A DNA stretch of 41,027 nt, taken from assembly GCA_001724175.1 (NCBI GenBank), contig MEDT01000001.1, positions 1 to 41,027 on the forward strand, read 5' to 3'. Below the pieces are notes generated by a model that was not told the DNA's origin, searched no databases, and saw only the letters and a program-made list of their open reading frames with translations. This stretch comes from Cytophagaceae bacterium SCN 52-12. GTDB taxonomy: Bacteria; Bacteroidota; Bacteroidia; Cytophagales; Spirosomataceae. How positions within the stretch are numbered: position 1 is the first letter of the stretch; each line of letters opens with the position of its first letter. The translations under genes were made by a program, and so were the position numbers. Shown here one piece after another: positions 15,457-23,689 of this stretch.

Positions 15457-16779
15457 ATGAAAAAATTTGTATGGAGCCTGATCCCGCTCTTTTTCTTTGC
15501 GCACTCATATGCCAGGGCGCAGCTCACCGTATCGGCCGGGGCGACTCTGAATTTGTCGGCCCAGTCGCGGCTGAACATACAGGATCTTGACCTGACCATA
15601 GACGGTGCGATTAACGCCGGCGCTGCTTCTGTTGTACGCCTTTCGGGTTCGGAATCTACCGGTATCGGGGGAAGCTCATCTATCCTGCTGGCTGAAATGA
15701 TAATTGACAAAGACGGCGGGCATAAGGTTATGCTTGACCAGGATGTGGAAGTAAAAGAGGAAGTTACCCTGATCTCCGGACTACTGGACCTTCATCATCA
15801 CAGACTGGTATTACAAAGCGGGGCGACTCTTTCGGGAGAGTCGACGGTAAATTATGTGACGGGTACAAGCGGCGGCTATATCGAAACAACCGTTTCATTG
15901 AATGCACCGGCTGCAGCGGCGCCGGGAAACCTGGGAGTTGTCCTTACGTCTGATGCGGATCTCGGGGAAACGATTGTTCGCAGGGGCCATGTCGCCCAAG
16001 TGTATGGCAGCTTCACGGGTATTAACCGGTATTTTGATATACTGCCCGAAAATAACCTGAACCTGAATGCTACTGCCAGGTTTTATTACCTGGACCCTGA
16101 ATTGAACGGGATTCCTGAAGAAGAGCTGGTCCTGGGAAGGAGTACGGATTTTACCAATTGGGTAAACGAATCAGCAGGGACAGTCAGCAATACGTCTGAT
16201 AACTATTTGGAAAAGACGGGTATCAGCCAGTTTTCCAGGTGGACGATGTTCGGAGCCGGGGCGCTGCCCGTACAGCTGGTTTATTTTAAGGGTAGTTTGC
16301 ACGAGCAGGGGGTAGGCGCGTTAACCTGGGCTACAGTTTCTGAAGAACGATTTTCTCATTTCGAAGTACAGGCAAGCACCGATGCGAAGAATTTCAGCGT
16401 GCTGGGCTCAGTCAGCAAGGGGCTGCCTGCGGGCGGCCATATGCTATATCATTTTACCGACAGCCGGGGAGCGGCCGGAACGCTGTATTACAGGCTCCGG
16501 ATGATCGACCTCGACGGAAGCTTTGACTATTCGAACCTGGTAAGGATAGTGTATAAGCCTTCTCCCCCTATCCTGGCTTATCCTAATCCGGTCAGCGCCA
16601 ATCTGCATTTAGTCGCCGGGAAGCCGATCGAGCATGTGGAAATCTCTGACATGAGAGGGGTGATCCTTGAGAAATTTTCCGGGAGAAATCTTGATACCGT
16701 TTTTATGGAAAGCTATCCCTCGGGGATATATCTCATAAAAGTTAACGGCAGGGATGTGCTGAAAGTGCTGAAAAAATAA
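15457..16779 (+). CDS. Cell-surface protein with T9SS type A sorting domain
   Basis: The 440-residue product has a signal peptide to about residue 21 and ends with a type IX secretion C-terminal domain: 'ILAYPNPVSANLHLVAGKPIEHVEISDMRG' followed by 'FMESYPSGIYLIKVNGRDVLKVLKK'. Before it, 'LPVQLVYFKGSLHEQGVGALTWATVSEERFSHFEVQASTDAKNF' is the Ig-like module that commonly precedes such tails. The N-terminal half has repeated short beta-strands ('GATLNLSAQSRLNIQDLDLTIDGAINAG', 'GLLDLHHHRLVLQSGATLSG') typical of a beta-helix. It should be secreted and anchored on the cell surface. It follows the preceding surface protein by 18 bp and likely shares its transcript. Confidence 0.85.
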   Translation: MKKFVWSLIPLFFFAHSYARAQLTVSAGATLNLSAQSRLNIQDLDLTIDGAINAGAASVVRLSGSESTGIGGSSSILLAEMIIDKDGGHKVMLDQDVEVKEEVTLISGLLDLHHHRLVLQSGATLSGESTVNYVTGTSGGYIETTVSLNAPAAAAPGNLGVVLTSDADLGETIVRRGHVAQVYGSFTGINRYFDILPENNLNLNATARFYYLDPELNGIPEEELVLGRSTDFTNWVNESAGTVSNTSDNYLEKTGISQFSRWTMFGAGALPVQLVYFKGSLHEQGVGALTWATVSEERFSHFEVQASTDAKNFSVLGSVSKGLPAGGHMLYHFTDSRGAAGTLYYRLRMIDLDGSFDYSNLVRIVYKPSPPILAYPNPVSANLHLVAGKPIEHVEISDMRGVILEKFSGRNLDTVFMESYPSGIYLIKVNGRDVLKVLKK

Positions 16780-16843
16780 AGCTGCCCGATACGGTATCAG
16801 CGGGCCCCGCGGAGCCAGGGGATGACTTTGAAAGATAACGGCT

Positions 16844-18862
16844 TCAGAACTTCCAGATCACGTTCATGAAGATATTTCTGCCCATACGGGGCAGCCGGTT
16901 CCAGTCGGCGAAGGTGGTATAGTTTTGGTCCAGGAGGTTTTCCGCTCCCGCTTTGAGCGTAAGGGAACGATCGCCGAATTCGAGCAGCTGCGATGCCGAC
17001 AGGTTTAAAACCGCATATGCCGGCAGGGGACTCTCTCCGAAGGCCGGGTTGAACCGGGTCTGCTTCAGGGCTCCGCCGATGGACGCATCTGCCGAAAAGG
17101 ACTTGTGCGTAAAGCTAAGCGCTTCCTGGTAGCTGAACGGCTGCATGAGCGGGAGAGGCCCGACGCCGTTCCCCTTGCCGTTCCGATAGCCGGCTTTGCT
17201 TGTCCACAGCCAGTTTTTACCAAACTGATAGCTTACTTCCAGCGCGCCGGTCATGATCCTGGCGTGCCGCAGCTGCTCGTATACCTTTACGCCTGCCGCA
17301 CCGATGGTCATAGCGCTGAGGCCGGCGTCGGGCTTGCCGATGATATAATCGTATACCTGGAAAACGGAGCCGGAGAGCTTCGCCGACAGGCGGGAACGGC
17401 GGTAAGCGGCAACAGCGCCGTAGGTGACGGTTTTTTCATTTCTCATTTCCGGGTTGCCTATGTAGTCAAACCGGTCGAAGCTGTTGAAAAGATAATAGCC
17501 GTAACCTTCAGAGATGCCCGGCGCCCGTTCGCCGTACCCGGCGGCAGCCGACAGCAGCCACCTTTCGGTCTCGCGTGTAAGAGCGGAGGAAAGCCTCTTC
17601 AGCAGCCTTGTGCGGTTTTTTTGTAAACCGGGATAGAAGATGCGGAGGCTGCCCAGGCCGGTTATGTTATCGATCAGGTTGTTGTGTACGGCCAGGCCCG
17701 CCGTCGTCGTTGCTTTCCATTTTTCACGGAAGGAATAGCTGTCTTCCGCATAAAGATCGGCATAGCGCGTAGCTACTCCGGGCCAGGTAAGCATGTACAT
17801 ATCTTTCCAGCCCGGCGTATCGGAATACATCGTCATTTCGGCGAGTGAATGATTGTGATGCCCGCTGAGGCTGGCTTTCCAGTCGTGCTTTTCCCTGCTG
17901 CCCTTCAGCTGCGAATAAAATCCCCAGGTCCGGCTCCAACCGGGCATATCCATTCTGATGGGCACGTCCGGACGTCGGGAATCGTCCATGACGTGTCTCA
18001 CGTTATTGTAGTAAAGCTTGGTTTTCCACTCGCTTACGCCGGGCGAAAGATGATGCTGTATGTATTCCAGCGATGCGATATAAGCCTGGGCAAGCGAGAC
18101 ATCCATCGGCAACGCAGGATAACCGACATCCGATGCGCGGTCGAAGATCAGCGAGGCCTCCAGGTGCCGGTGCTCATCTGCCTTATAGCCTGCTATCGCA
18201 GACATATTGAGCTTACTGAACCCGGAATTGCGAATTTCCGTACCTCCCCCGGCCCGGTAATTGTCCGCATGCCTGTAGGTCACATCTGCGTTGGCGAAGA
18301 AAGTCTCACCCGAATAGGCTACACCCGTTCCGCCTGTTTTCAGCCGGTTATTGGCTTCAAAACCGCCGAATATGCTGCTGTTAAACCCGCCCCGGCCGAA
18401 TGATCCCTTTTTCCTGACCAGGTCCAGGCTGCCTGCAACGGTGGCCCCGCCCGTGGAGCCGGAAGGCCCGTTATGCACTGTCGCGCTTGCCAGGTTGGTC
18501 GTTTCAACGTAAGAGGTGACCGGGTCCATTTTGTCGGTACAGGCGGCGTATATCCGCATCCCGTCGATGGTGATGACGCTGCGTTCGGACGCCATACCGT
18601 TGAGGTAGGGCTCCCAGGCATAGGATCCTCTCCGGATCATATTGACGGCTGCCGATTTTTCCAGGTAGGTGTCCAGCGATGCCAGCGGCTTACCCGACCT
18701 GTCTGAGGCAGAGCGCTGCGAAATGACGACGACTTCCCTTAACTCCTGCAACGTGAAAGTATCTGCGGAAGCCGCGTGAGGATGCTGATGCTGATCCGTT
18801 TGGGAATAAACGGCTTGGCGGCAAAAAAGAACCGCAGCTAAAATAAGGATCGACCGGAACAT
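16844..18862 (-). CDS. TonB-dependent receptor, OprC/NosA-like copper receptor
   Basis: The 672-residue outer-membrane receptor has a signal peptide (cleavage near residue 20, VYS/QTDQ), a His-rich mature N-terminus (DQHQHPHAA), a plug domain and a beta-barrel ending in 'FMNVIWKF'. The plug contains CTDKM at residues 108-112 followed by DPVTSYVE, and the barrel contains HVM at 290-292. CxxxM in the plug and HxM in the barrel, about 180 residues apart, is the copper-binding arrangement described for Pseudomonas OprC. I therefore propose copper as ligand, although binding is not shown. It lies downstream of a YtkA/FixH-like lipoprotein gene on the same strand (63-bp gap), which has Met/His-rich motifs of its own. 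Confidence 0.85.
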   Translation of the reverse strand: MFRSILILAAVLFCRQAVYSQTDQHQHPHAASADTFTLQELREVVVISQRSASDRSGKPLASLDTYLEKSAAVNMIRRGSYAWEPYLNGMASERSVITIDGMRIYAACTDKMDPVTSYVETTNLASATVHNGPSGSTGGATVAGSLDLVRKKGSFGRGGFNSSIFGGFEANNRLKTGGTGVAYSGETFFANADVTYRHADNYRAGGGTEIRNSGFSKLNMSAIAGYKADEHRHLEASLIFDRASDVGYPALPMDVSLAQAYIASLEYIQHHLSPGVSEWKTKLYYNNVRHVMDDSRRPDVPIRMDMPGWSRTWGFYSQLKGSREKHDWKASLSGHHNHSLAEMTMYSDTPGWKDMYMLTWPGVATRYADLYAEDSYSFREKWKATTTAGLAVHNNLIDNITGLGSLRIFYPGLQKNRTRLLKRLSSALTRETERWLLSAAAGYGERAPGISEGYGYYLFNSFDRFDYIGNPEMRNEKTVTYGAVAAYRRSRLSAKLSGSVFQVYDYIIGKPDAGLSAMTIGAAGVKVYEQLRHARIMTGALEVSYQFGKNWLWTSKAGYRNGKGNGVGPLPLMQPFSYQEALSFTHKSFSADASIGGALKQTRFNPAFGESPLPAYAVLNLSASQLLEFGDRSLTLKAGAENLLDQNYTTFADWNRLPRMGRNIFMNVIWKF

Positions 18863-18925
18863 ATGCGTACCGCTATAAATGATCGGGAGGGCCTCAGCCT
18901 GATACTATAACGCCGGCCTGGCGGC

Positions 18926-19753
18926 TCATAGCTCTATTTCAAAATAGATGCTGCTGGCGGGGTTGGCTTCTGTTACCGGCTCCCCTTTTATCACCTCTCC
19001 CTTTTCATTTGCAACCTGGAGATTGATTTGCCAGGAGCCTTTCATTGTCAGGTTGACTACGCCTTTGTAGATCCCGTCTTTGAAGGTAAGGTCTGTGTTA
19101 TTGGGTGAGTCGTGTCCCATTGCGGGCATCCGCGGATCGATTTTGATCGTGTAGCCGCTGACAGGCTCGAAATCGTTTGTCGACTTCATCCGGTACAGCA
19201 GGGCGGTCATATCGTTCCGGTCGATAACCGGCTTGACAGGGTCCAGCATGGTGACCACGTATTTTTGACCGTCGGAACCTTCAAAAGATTCCAATATCCG
19301 CTTCTGGGCGGCTTGCACGGCTGCTTTCCCGGTTGAGGTATATGCAGTGCCGTCGATATGATAAGTGATCGGGAGCTCCCAGTCTCCGGCCATCGGGAAT
19401 ATGATAAAGCCGCTGAAGAGAAAAGAAGTGCCTGGTACGGGCGCGATCGCCGATGCCGGGGATGAATGGCTCATGTTCTCCGTTTTCATGGTCGGAGCCC
19501 ATTCCGGGCTTATATTATTAACGACCAGGCTGCTGTCCGCTTTTCTTACCTGGAAGAATATTTCGTTATACCCCGTCGTCAGCTTTCCGCTTGCCGAATA
19601 AAGATTTACCATATGGGTCTCGTTTTTCAGGGAGGCTACAAACTTCAGGCCATCGATCTCGTCAGGTACAGGATCGGCGTCCTTGGAGCAGGAAGCCAGG
19701 AATACGACCGCAAGGAGAGGCAGACAGCAGATGATATTTTTGAACAATTTCAT
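18926..19753 (-). CDS. YtkA/FixH-like lipoprotein with two Met/His motifs, probable metal handling
   Basis: The 275-residue protein starts with a lipoprotein signal whose lipobox Cys is residue 22 (FLASC). It appears to contain two related beta-sandwich units. The first, about residues 45-132, carries PTMKTENMSHSSP (M89, M94, H96); the second, about residues 196-250, carries PRMPAMGHDSPNN (M209, M212, H214) before 'DGIYKGVVNLTMKGSWQINLQV', which is typical of YtkA-like/FixH domains. The repeated M...MxHxSP pattern suggests copper binding. It is the first gene of a probable operon with the OprC-like receptor. A shuttle that delivers or accepts copper at the outer membrane is my inference. Confidence 0.7.
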   Translation of the reverse strand: MKLFKNIICCLPLLAVVFLASCSKDADPVPDEIDGLKFVASLKNETHMVNLYSASGKLTTGYNEIFFQVRKADSSLVVNNISPEWAPTMKTENMSHSSPASAIAPVPGTSFLFSGFIIFPMAGDWELPITYHIDGTAYTSTGKAAVQAAQKRILESFEGSDGQKYVVTMLDPVKPVIDRNDMTALLYRMKSTNDFEPVSGYTIKIDPRMPAMGHDSPNNTDLTFKDGIYKGVVNLTMKGSWQINLQVANEKGEVIKGEPVTEANPASSIYFEIEL

Positions 19754-19935
19754 TTTACCTTAGCTTTTAAATTAAACCGGGCTGCCGGCAACCCGCGAAC
19801 TTTTCTTTACCGCAGAAAGTACTGCATAGTTACACAACGGGTTCAGGCAAAAAGTATGATTGGAGTCATGATTTATATTTTCCGTTATATTTAATGTAAT
19901 TTTAACAGCTCAACATCTCAGAAAAGTTCAATCCC

Positions 19936-20508
19936 ATGATAGACATTATCAAATCGGCCTATCAGCATCCGTTGCTCTCGGAAGAGGATTTACAGAGAAT
20001 AGCATCGGCTCACCGGAAGGAGGAAATGGAAAAAGGACATGTGCTGCTGGGGGAAGGGAAGGTGGCTAATGAGTATTATATCCTTGAAAGCGGGCTGATA
20101 CGGTCGTTTGTACATGACTATGACGGGAACGAGATCACGACCGAATTTTTTGTAGCGGGAGAGATCGTCATTGTTCCCACCTCCCTGTTCCGGCGCAGCC
20201 CCTCGCAGGAGACCCTGGTCGCCGTTACGGGCTCGGTGCTGCTGAAAATCGGTTTTGCCGAGTTCCAGGAATTGTTTCACGGCATCCCGGGATTCAGCGA
20301 ATGGGGAAGGCTCTGGTTTACGCACCAGCTTTTTGCAATGAAGCAGCGTTCGCTCGATATGATTACCGAAACCGCCACCAACCGCTACCTGAAGCTGATG
20401 CGGGACAAGCCGCAGATCATACAATACGTACCGCTCAAGCAGATCGCGTCTTTCCTGGGCATTACCGACACCTCCCTGAGCCGGATCAGGAAAGAGATCA
20501 TCCCGTAA
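19936..20508 (+). CDS. Crp/Fnr family transcriptional regulator
   Basis: This 190-residue protein has a cyclic-nucleotide-binding beta-roll ('MEKGHVLLGEGKVANEYYILESGLIRSF') with a short C-terminal helix-turn-helix ending 'PLKQIASFLGITDTSLSRIRKEI'. It is a paralogue type of the regulator at 4311 and shares the SLSRIRK ending. It is divergent from the YtkA-like/OprC-like pair, with a 182-bp AT-rich gap between them that could hold shared promoters, so it may regulate copper uptake; this is inference. No Fe-S ligating Cys cluster is visible. I could not identify a spacing-perfect promoter upstream. Confidence 0.86.
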   Translation: MIDIIKSAYQHPLLSEEDLQRIASAHRKEEMEKGHVLLGEGKVANEYYILESGLIRSFVHDYDGNEITTEFFVAGEIVIVPTSLFRRSPSQETLVAVTGSVLLKIGFAEFQELFHGIPGFSEWGRLWFTHQLFAMKQRSLDMITETATNRYLKLMRDKPQIIQYVPLKQIASFLGITDTSLSRIRKEIIP

Positions 20509-20616
20509 TACAGGAACAATTCCCGGACAATTCACGTCCTGAAGAACAGCTCCGCGCACTGGCTGCTCCCTGTCATTTCTTGTCATTTGGCAAGACGATA
20601 TTCGAAACCCCGTCTT

Positions 20617-20624
20617 TAATTTTG
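20617..20624 (+). promoter_or_regulatory. Putative -7 box for the VOC/SRPBCC/hydrolase run
   Basis: TAATTTTG matches TAnnTTTG and lies 38 bp upstream of the ATG at 20663. A TTTG at 20586-20589 is 27 bp away, longer than the normal spacer, so the -33 assignment is uncertain. Confidence 0.35.
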
Positions 20625-20662
20625 GATGAGAAACCGATCGGTCATTTAACATTGTCATACCT

Positions 20663-21043
20663 ATGAAAATCAACCCTGTAGTCTGGTTTGAAATTTACGT
20701 CGAAGATATGGCCCGCGCCACGGCGTTTTACGAAAAGGTGCTGAACCTGAAGCTGGAAGATATGTCAGACCCGACAGACCTGTCTATGCAGATGCGTGGC
20801 TTCCCGTCTGACATGCAGAGCCACGGTACGGGAGGCGCCCTGGTGAAGACGGAAGGCATGAAGCCGGGAGGAAGCAATGTCGTCCTGTATTTCGGCTGCG
20901 AAGACTGCTCGGTGGAAGAGGGCAGGGCGGAGCCTGCCGGGGGAAAGGTGGTCCAGTCCAAAATGTCGATAGGGGAGTTCGGGTTCTGCTCGCTGGTAAA
21001 CGATACCGAAGGCAATACCATCGGCTTGCATTCCATGAAGTAG
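20663..21043 (+). CDS. VOC family (glyoxalase/bleomycin-resistance fold) protein
   Basis: The 126-residue protein has the paired beta-alpha-beta-beta-beta units of the vicinal oxygen chelate fold. It starts 'VVWFEIYVEDMARATAFYEKVLNLKLE', the family's classic first module, and ends 'LVNDTEGNTIGLHSMK', the second-module ending. The first unit has Glu but no obvious His in the first strand, so metal coordination may be altered. Substrate unknown. It is the first gene of a compact run with an SRPBCC protein (9-bp gap), a hydrolase and a second VOC protein. Confidence 0.85.
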   Translation: MKINPVVWFEIYVEDMARATAFYEKVLNLKLEDMSDPTDLSMQMRGFPSDMQSHGTGGALVKTEGMKPGGSNVVLYFGCEDCSVEEGRAEPAGGKVVQSKMSIGEFGFCSLVNDTEGNTIGLHSMK

Positions 21044-21052
21044 GCTGCTGAG

Positions 21053-21364
21053 ATGGAAGCTGAAAGAATTGTGGCCGCCGTGCTGGTAAGAAAGCCGCTG
21101 GAATCCGTCTGGAAGCACTGGACGGATCGGGAAGAGGAGGAAGAATGGCGCGACGGGCGGCATTTCGAAACGGTAATACCATTCCAACTGGTCGGCTATG
21201 TGCTCGGCGACGGCAGGAAGGGCTGCGTTGAATTTCAGCATATCGACAGCAATACCATCGTCAGGGAAAGCTTTGAGCCTGATCCGGGCTCGCCTCCGGA
21301 CAGGCAGCGCGGGCGTTGCCAGGCCCGGCTCGACGGGTTTAAAGAATATATAGAAGCGTTATAG
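21053..21364 (+). CDS. Short SRPBCC (AHSA1-like) domain protein, internally shortened
   Basis: Only 103 residues long, against roughly 140 for a usual SRPBCC/AHSA1 domain. The start is typical ('IVAAVLVRKPLESVWKHWTD') and so is the end ('NTIVRESFEPDPGSPPDRQRGRCQARLDGFKEYIEA'). The middle, where relatives have an extended strand pair with '...DDWHCPRAEND...GGRF...', is replaced by an acidic EEEEEW stretch. The complete form is seen in the second domain of the 22749 gene. It may be a degraded or minimal hydrophobic-ligand pocket, or a protein-binding remnant. It lies 9 bp behind the VOC gene. Confidence 0.7.
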   Translation: MEAERIVAAVLVRKPLESVWKHWTDREEEEEWRDGRHFETVIPFQLVGYVLGDGRKGCVEFQHIDSNTIVRESFEPDPGSPPDRQRGRCQARLDGFKEYIEAL

Positions 21365-21390
21365 CCTTTTTTTACCCGCATTTTCACTAT

Positions 21391-22182
21391 ATGGAACCAG
21401 ACGAACAAGGATTCTGCGAAGCGAACGGGATCAGCCTTTACTATGAAACATACGGACAGGGTCGTCCGCTGGTGCTGGTGCACGGCGGCGGAAGTTCCTT
21501 CCGGTTTGACTACAGGGAGCTGGCTGTACGGCTGCGCGACAGGTACCGGCTGATCGGGATCGATCTTCAGAACCACGGGCGCTCCGGCCACAGGCAGGAG
21601 CCGGAAACTTTTGAGCAGGATGCCAGGGACGTGATAGCCGTCGTGGAAAAGCTCGGAATCGCGAAAGCGTTCTTTATGGGCTTCAGTAACGGGGGAAATA
21701 CGGTTATGCAGATCGCGCATCTGTCGCCGGCGATGGCGGAGAAGCTTATTGTCGCTTCGTCATTCTACAAAAGAGAAGGAATGGCAGACGGCTTCTTCGA
21801 AGGAATGAACCTGGCGACGATCGATTTCATGCCGCAGGTGCTGAAAGAAAATTTTCTGTCGCTCAATCCGGACCAGAGCGCCCTTATGAATATGTTCGAG
21901 AAAGACAGCCGGCGCATGATCGGTTTCCGGGACTGGGATAAATCCGTCCTTCGTCAAATAAAGGCCCAGGTCTTATTCATTGCCGGCGACCGCGACGTGA
22001 TGAAGGCCGGGCATGTTGCCGAAATGTGCCGGGAAGTTCCGGGTGCACGGCTTATGATACTGCCGGCAGGACATGGGCACTACATGATGGCGGACGAATC
22101 CGGGCATACGGACCAGGCCCTTATTGACTTTACAGCTGCTCAGATCTGCCGGTTTCTGGACGCCAAACAACCATTTACCTGA
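21391..22182 (+). CDS. Alpha/beta hydrolase
   Basis: The 263-residue protein is a soluble alpha/beta-hydrolase. The oxyanion strand is 'PLVLVHGGGSSF', the nucleophile elbow is GFSNG with Ser99, the acid is likely Asp200 or Asp202 in 'LFIAGDRDVM', and the base is His228 or His230 in 'LPAGHGHYM'. The substrate class is not predictable from sequence. It belongs to the run of small enzymes and ligand-binding proteins between 20663 and 22627 (26 bp behind the SRPBCC gene). Confidence 0.88.
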   Translation: MEPDEQGFCEANGISLYYETYGQGRPLVLVHGGGSSFRFDYRELAVRLRDRYRLIGIDLQNHGRSGHRQEPETFEQDARDVIAVVEKLGIAKAFFMGFSNGGNTVMQIAHLSPAMAEKLIVASSFYKREGMADGFFEGMNLATIDFMPQVLKENFLSLNPDQSALMNMFEKDSRRMIGFRDWDKSVLRQIKAQVLFIAGDRDVMKAGHVAEMCREVPGARLMILPAGHGHYMMADESGHTDQALIDFTAAQICRFLDAKQPFT

Positions 22183-22201
22183 AACCTAAAAACATACCAT
22201 T

Positions 22202-22627
22202 ATGCCAAAGCTAAATCCGTATCTCAATTTCGACGGCCAGGCTGAAGAAGCCTTCAATTTTTACAGATCGGTTTTCGGCGGGGATTTCCACGGGGAGGTC
22301 CTCCGGTTCAGCAATGTGCCCGGAGCTGAAAACATACCTGAAAACGAGAAGAACAGGGTCATCCACATAGCGCTCCCGGTCGGCGACGACCTGTTGATGG
22401 CTTCCGATATTATGCCGTCGGCCGGCCACCGGCTGATAGTGGGCAATAACAATTACGTTTCAATTTTCCCCGATACGAAAGAAGAAGCCGACCGGCTTTT
22501 TAGCAGCCTTTCCGCAGGCGGCGTAGTGGAGCTACCCCTGCAAGTCCAGTTCTGGGGCGATTATTACGGCAGCTTTACCGATAAATTCGGCGTAAAGTGG
22601 ATGGTCAATTATTTTGTGAAGCAGTAG
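22202..22627 (+). CDS. VOC family protein, PhnB-like
   Basis: The 141-residue protein begins 'LNPYLNFDGQAEEAFNFYRSVFGGDFHGEVLRF' and ends 'QVQFWGDYYGSFTDKFGVKWMVNYF', the standard signature of the PhnB-like branch of the VOC superfamily. The middle 'IHIALPVGDDLLMASDIMP' also fits. The family has been misnamed as demethylubiquinone methyltransferase; here it is a small cytosolic VOC protein without known substrate. It follows the hydrolase by 19 bp. An AT-rich gap with a good promoter separates it from the next gene. Confidence 0.87.
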   Translation: MPKLNPYLNFDGQAEEAFNFYRSVFGGDFHGEVLRFSNVPGAENIPENEKNRVIHIALPVGDDLLMASDIMPSAGHRLIVGNNNYVSIFPDTKEEADRLFSSLSAGGVVELPLQVQFWGDYYGSFTDKFGVKWMVNYFVKQ

Positions 22628-22681
22628 CCTGATTTCTCTTGTCCGGTAAAATCTGATCCGGCAATAAAAAATAAAAAAAAT

Positions 22682-22722
22682 ATTGAGAAACCGGATAGTT
22701 GCATTTATATTTGCAACCGGAT
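22682..22722 (+). promoter_or_regulatory. Promoter with overlapping dyad and direct repeat
   Basis: TTG at 22683-22685 is followed after 20 bp by TATATTTG (22706-22713), a textbook Bacteroidota promoter, 35 bp upstream of the ATG at 22749. GTTGCA (22698-22703) and TGCAAC (22712-22717) form a dyad across the -7 box, and AACCGGAT occurs twice (22689-22696 and 22715-22722). A repressor binding here would block transcription; ArsR-type repressors often control AHSA1 genes, but none is adjacent. Confidence 0.65.
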
Positions 22723-22748
22723 GATTTCATAAACATTATTCTATTACG

Positions 22749-23654
22749 ATGAAGACGCTGATAACAACTGACCCGGAGAACGCAACCTTTGAGGCAAAAA
22801 GGGAATTTGCCGCAGATTTATCGCTTGTATGGAGAGCCTGGACAGAGGCTGAGCTGCTCGACCAGTGGTGGGCGCCCAAGCCCTGGAAGACTGAAACGAA
22901 ATCCATGGATTTCAGGCCGGGCGGGCGCTGGCTTTACGATATGGTGGGCCCGGAAGGGGAGCGGCACGGCAGCCTGCAGGCCTACGAAGAAATCGAAAAG
23001 GAAGTTTTCTTTACCGGGCAGGATGCCTTCACCGACAGCGAAGGGAACATAAACGAGGCGATGCCGGTAGGGATATGGAAGAACACGTTCGCCGCTACGG
23101 AAAGGGGAACCCTCGTGACTTCGTTTGTCAGGTACCCGTCGAAGGAAGCGCTGGAGACAATCGTCAACATGGGCATGGCCGAAGGGCTGAGCATGGCCCA
23201 GGACAACCTGGACGAGCTTCTGGCGACATTGACCAGCAGCGCTGACAACGGGAAAATCACCGTAAAGGCCATTGTAGCCGCTCCACCCGCCAAGGTTTGG
23301 GAGCGGTATACAGCACCCGGGCATATTACCCAATGGAATTTTGCGTCGGAGGATTGGCAATGTCCGAGGGCTGAGAACGATATGAGAGTAGGCGGAAAGT
23401 ACAGCGCCAGGATGGAAGCCAAAGACGGCAGCTGGGGCTTTGATTTCGAGGCCGTCTACGACGCAATCGAAGATGGAAAGTCGTTTACCTATACAATGGG
23501 AGACGGCAGAAAGGTGACTGCGGATTTTAATGACCTGGGAGGACAGACTGAAGTGGTGGTCTCTTTTGACGCCGAAAGCGAGAACCCGCGGGAAATGCAG
23601 CAGGCCGGCTGGCAGGCGATATTGGACAATTTCAAAAAATACGCGGAAAGCTGA
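22749..23654 (+). CDS. Tandem SRPBCC (AHSA1-like) protein
   Basis: The 301-residue protein contains two complete SRPBCC domains. The first, about residues 13-155, includes 'EFAADLSLVWRAWTEAELLDQWWAPKPW' and ends '...NMGMAEGLSMAQDNLDELLATL'. The second, about 165-300, includes 'IVAAPPAKVWERYTAPGHITQWNFASEDW', 'PRAENDMRVGGKYSARMEAKDGSWGFDFE' and 'EMQQAGWQAILDNFKKYAE'. Each has the helix-grip fold for hydrophobic ligands, so the fusion offers two pockets. Such proteins are often listed as Aha1-like, but no Hsp90 link is implied. It has its own promoter and is transcribed separately from the upstream VOC gene. Confidence 0.87.
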   Translation: MKTLITTDPENATFEAKREFAADLSLVWRAWTEAELLDQWWAPKPWKTETKSMDFRPGGRWLYDMVGPEGERHGSLQAYEEIEKEVFFTGQDAFTDSEGNINEAMPVGIWKNTFAATERGTLVTSFVRYPSKEALETIVNMGMAEGLSMAQDNLDELLATLTSSADNGKITVKAIVAAPPAKVWERYTAPGHITQWNFASEDWQCPRAENDMRVGGKYSARMEAKDGSWGFDFEAVYDAIEDGKSFTYTMGDGRKVTADFNDLGGQTEVVVSFDAESENPREMQQAGWQAILDNFKKYAES

Positions 23655-23689
23655 TCCCGGGTTAAAATCCAGGGCTATTAATAGGCAGC

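Noticed and set aside
16780..16843. Possible terminator between convergent genes
   Set aside because: The GATAC/GTATC and GCGGG/CCGC pairs are short and no T-run follows, so I do not call a terminator.
19754..19935. Promoters for the copper-receptor operon and the second Crp/Fnr gene
   Set aside because: AT-rich TATATTT-like sequences are present, but none has the -33 TTG at the proper 19-21-bp spacing; one has 23 bp, another 11 bp.
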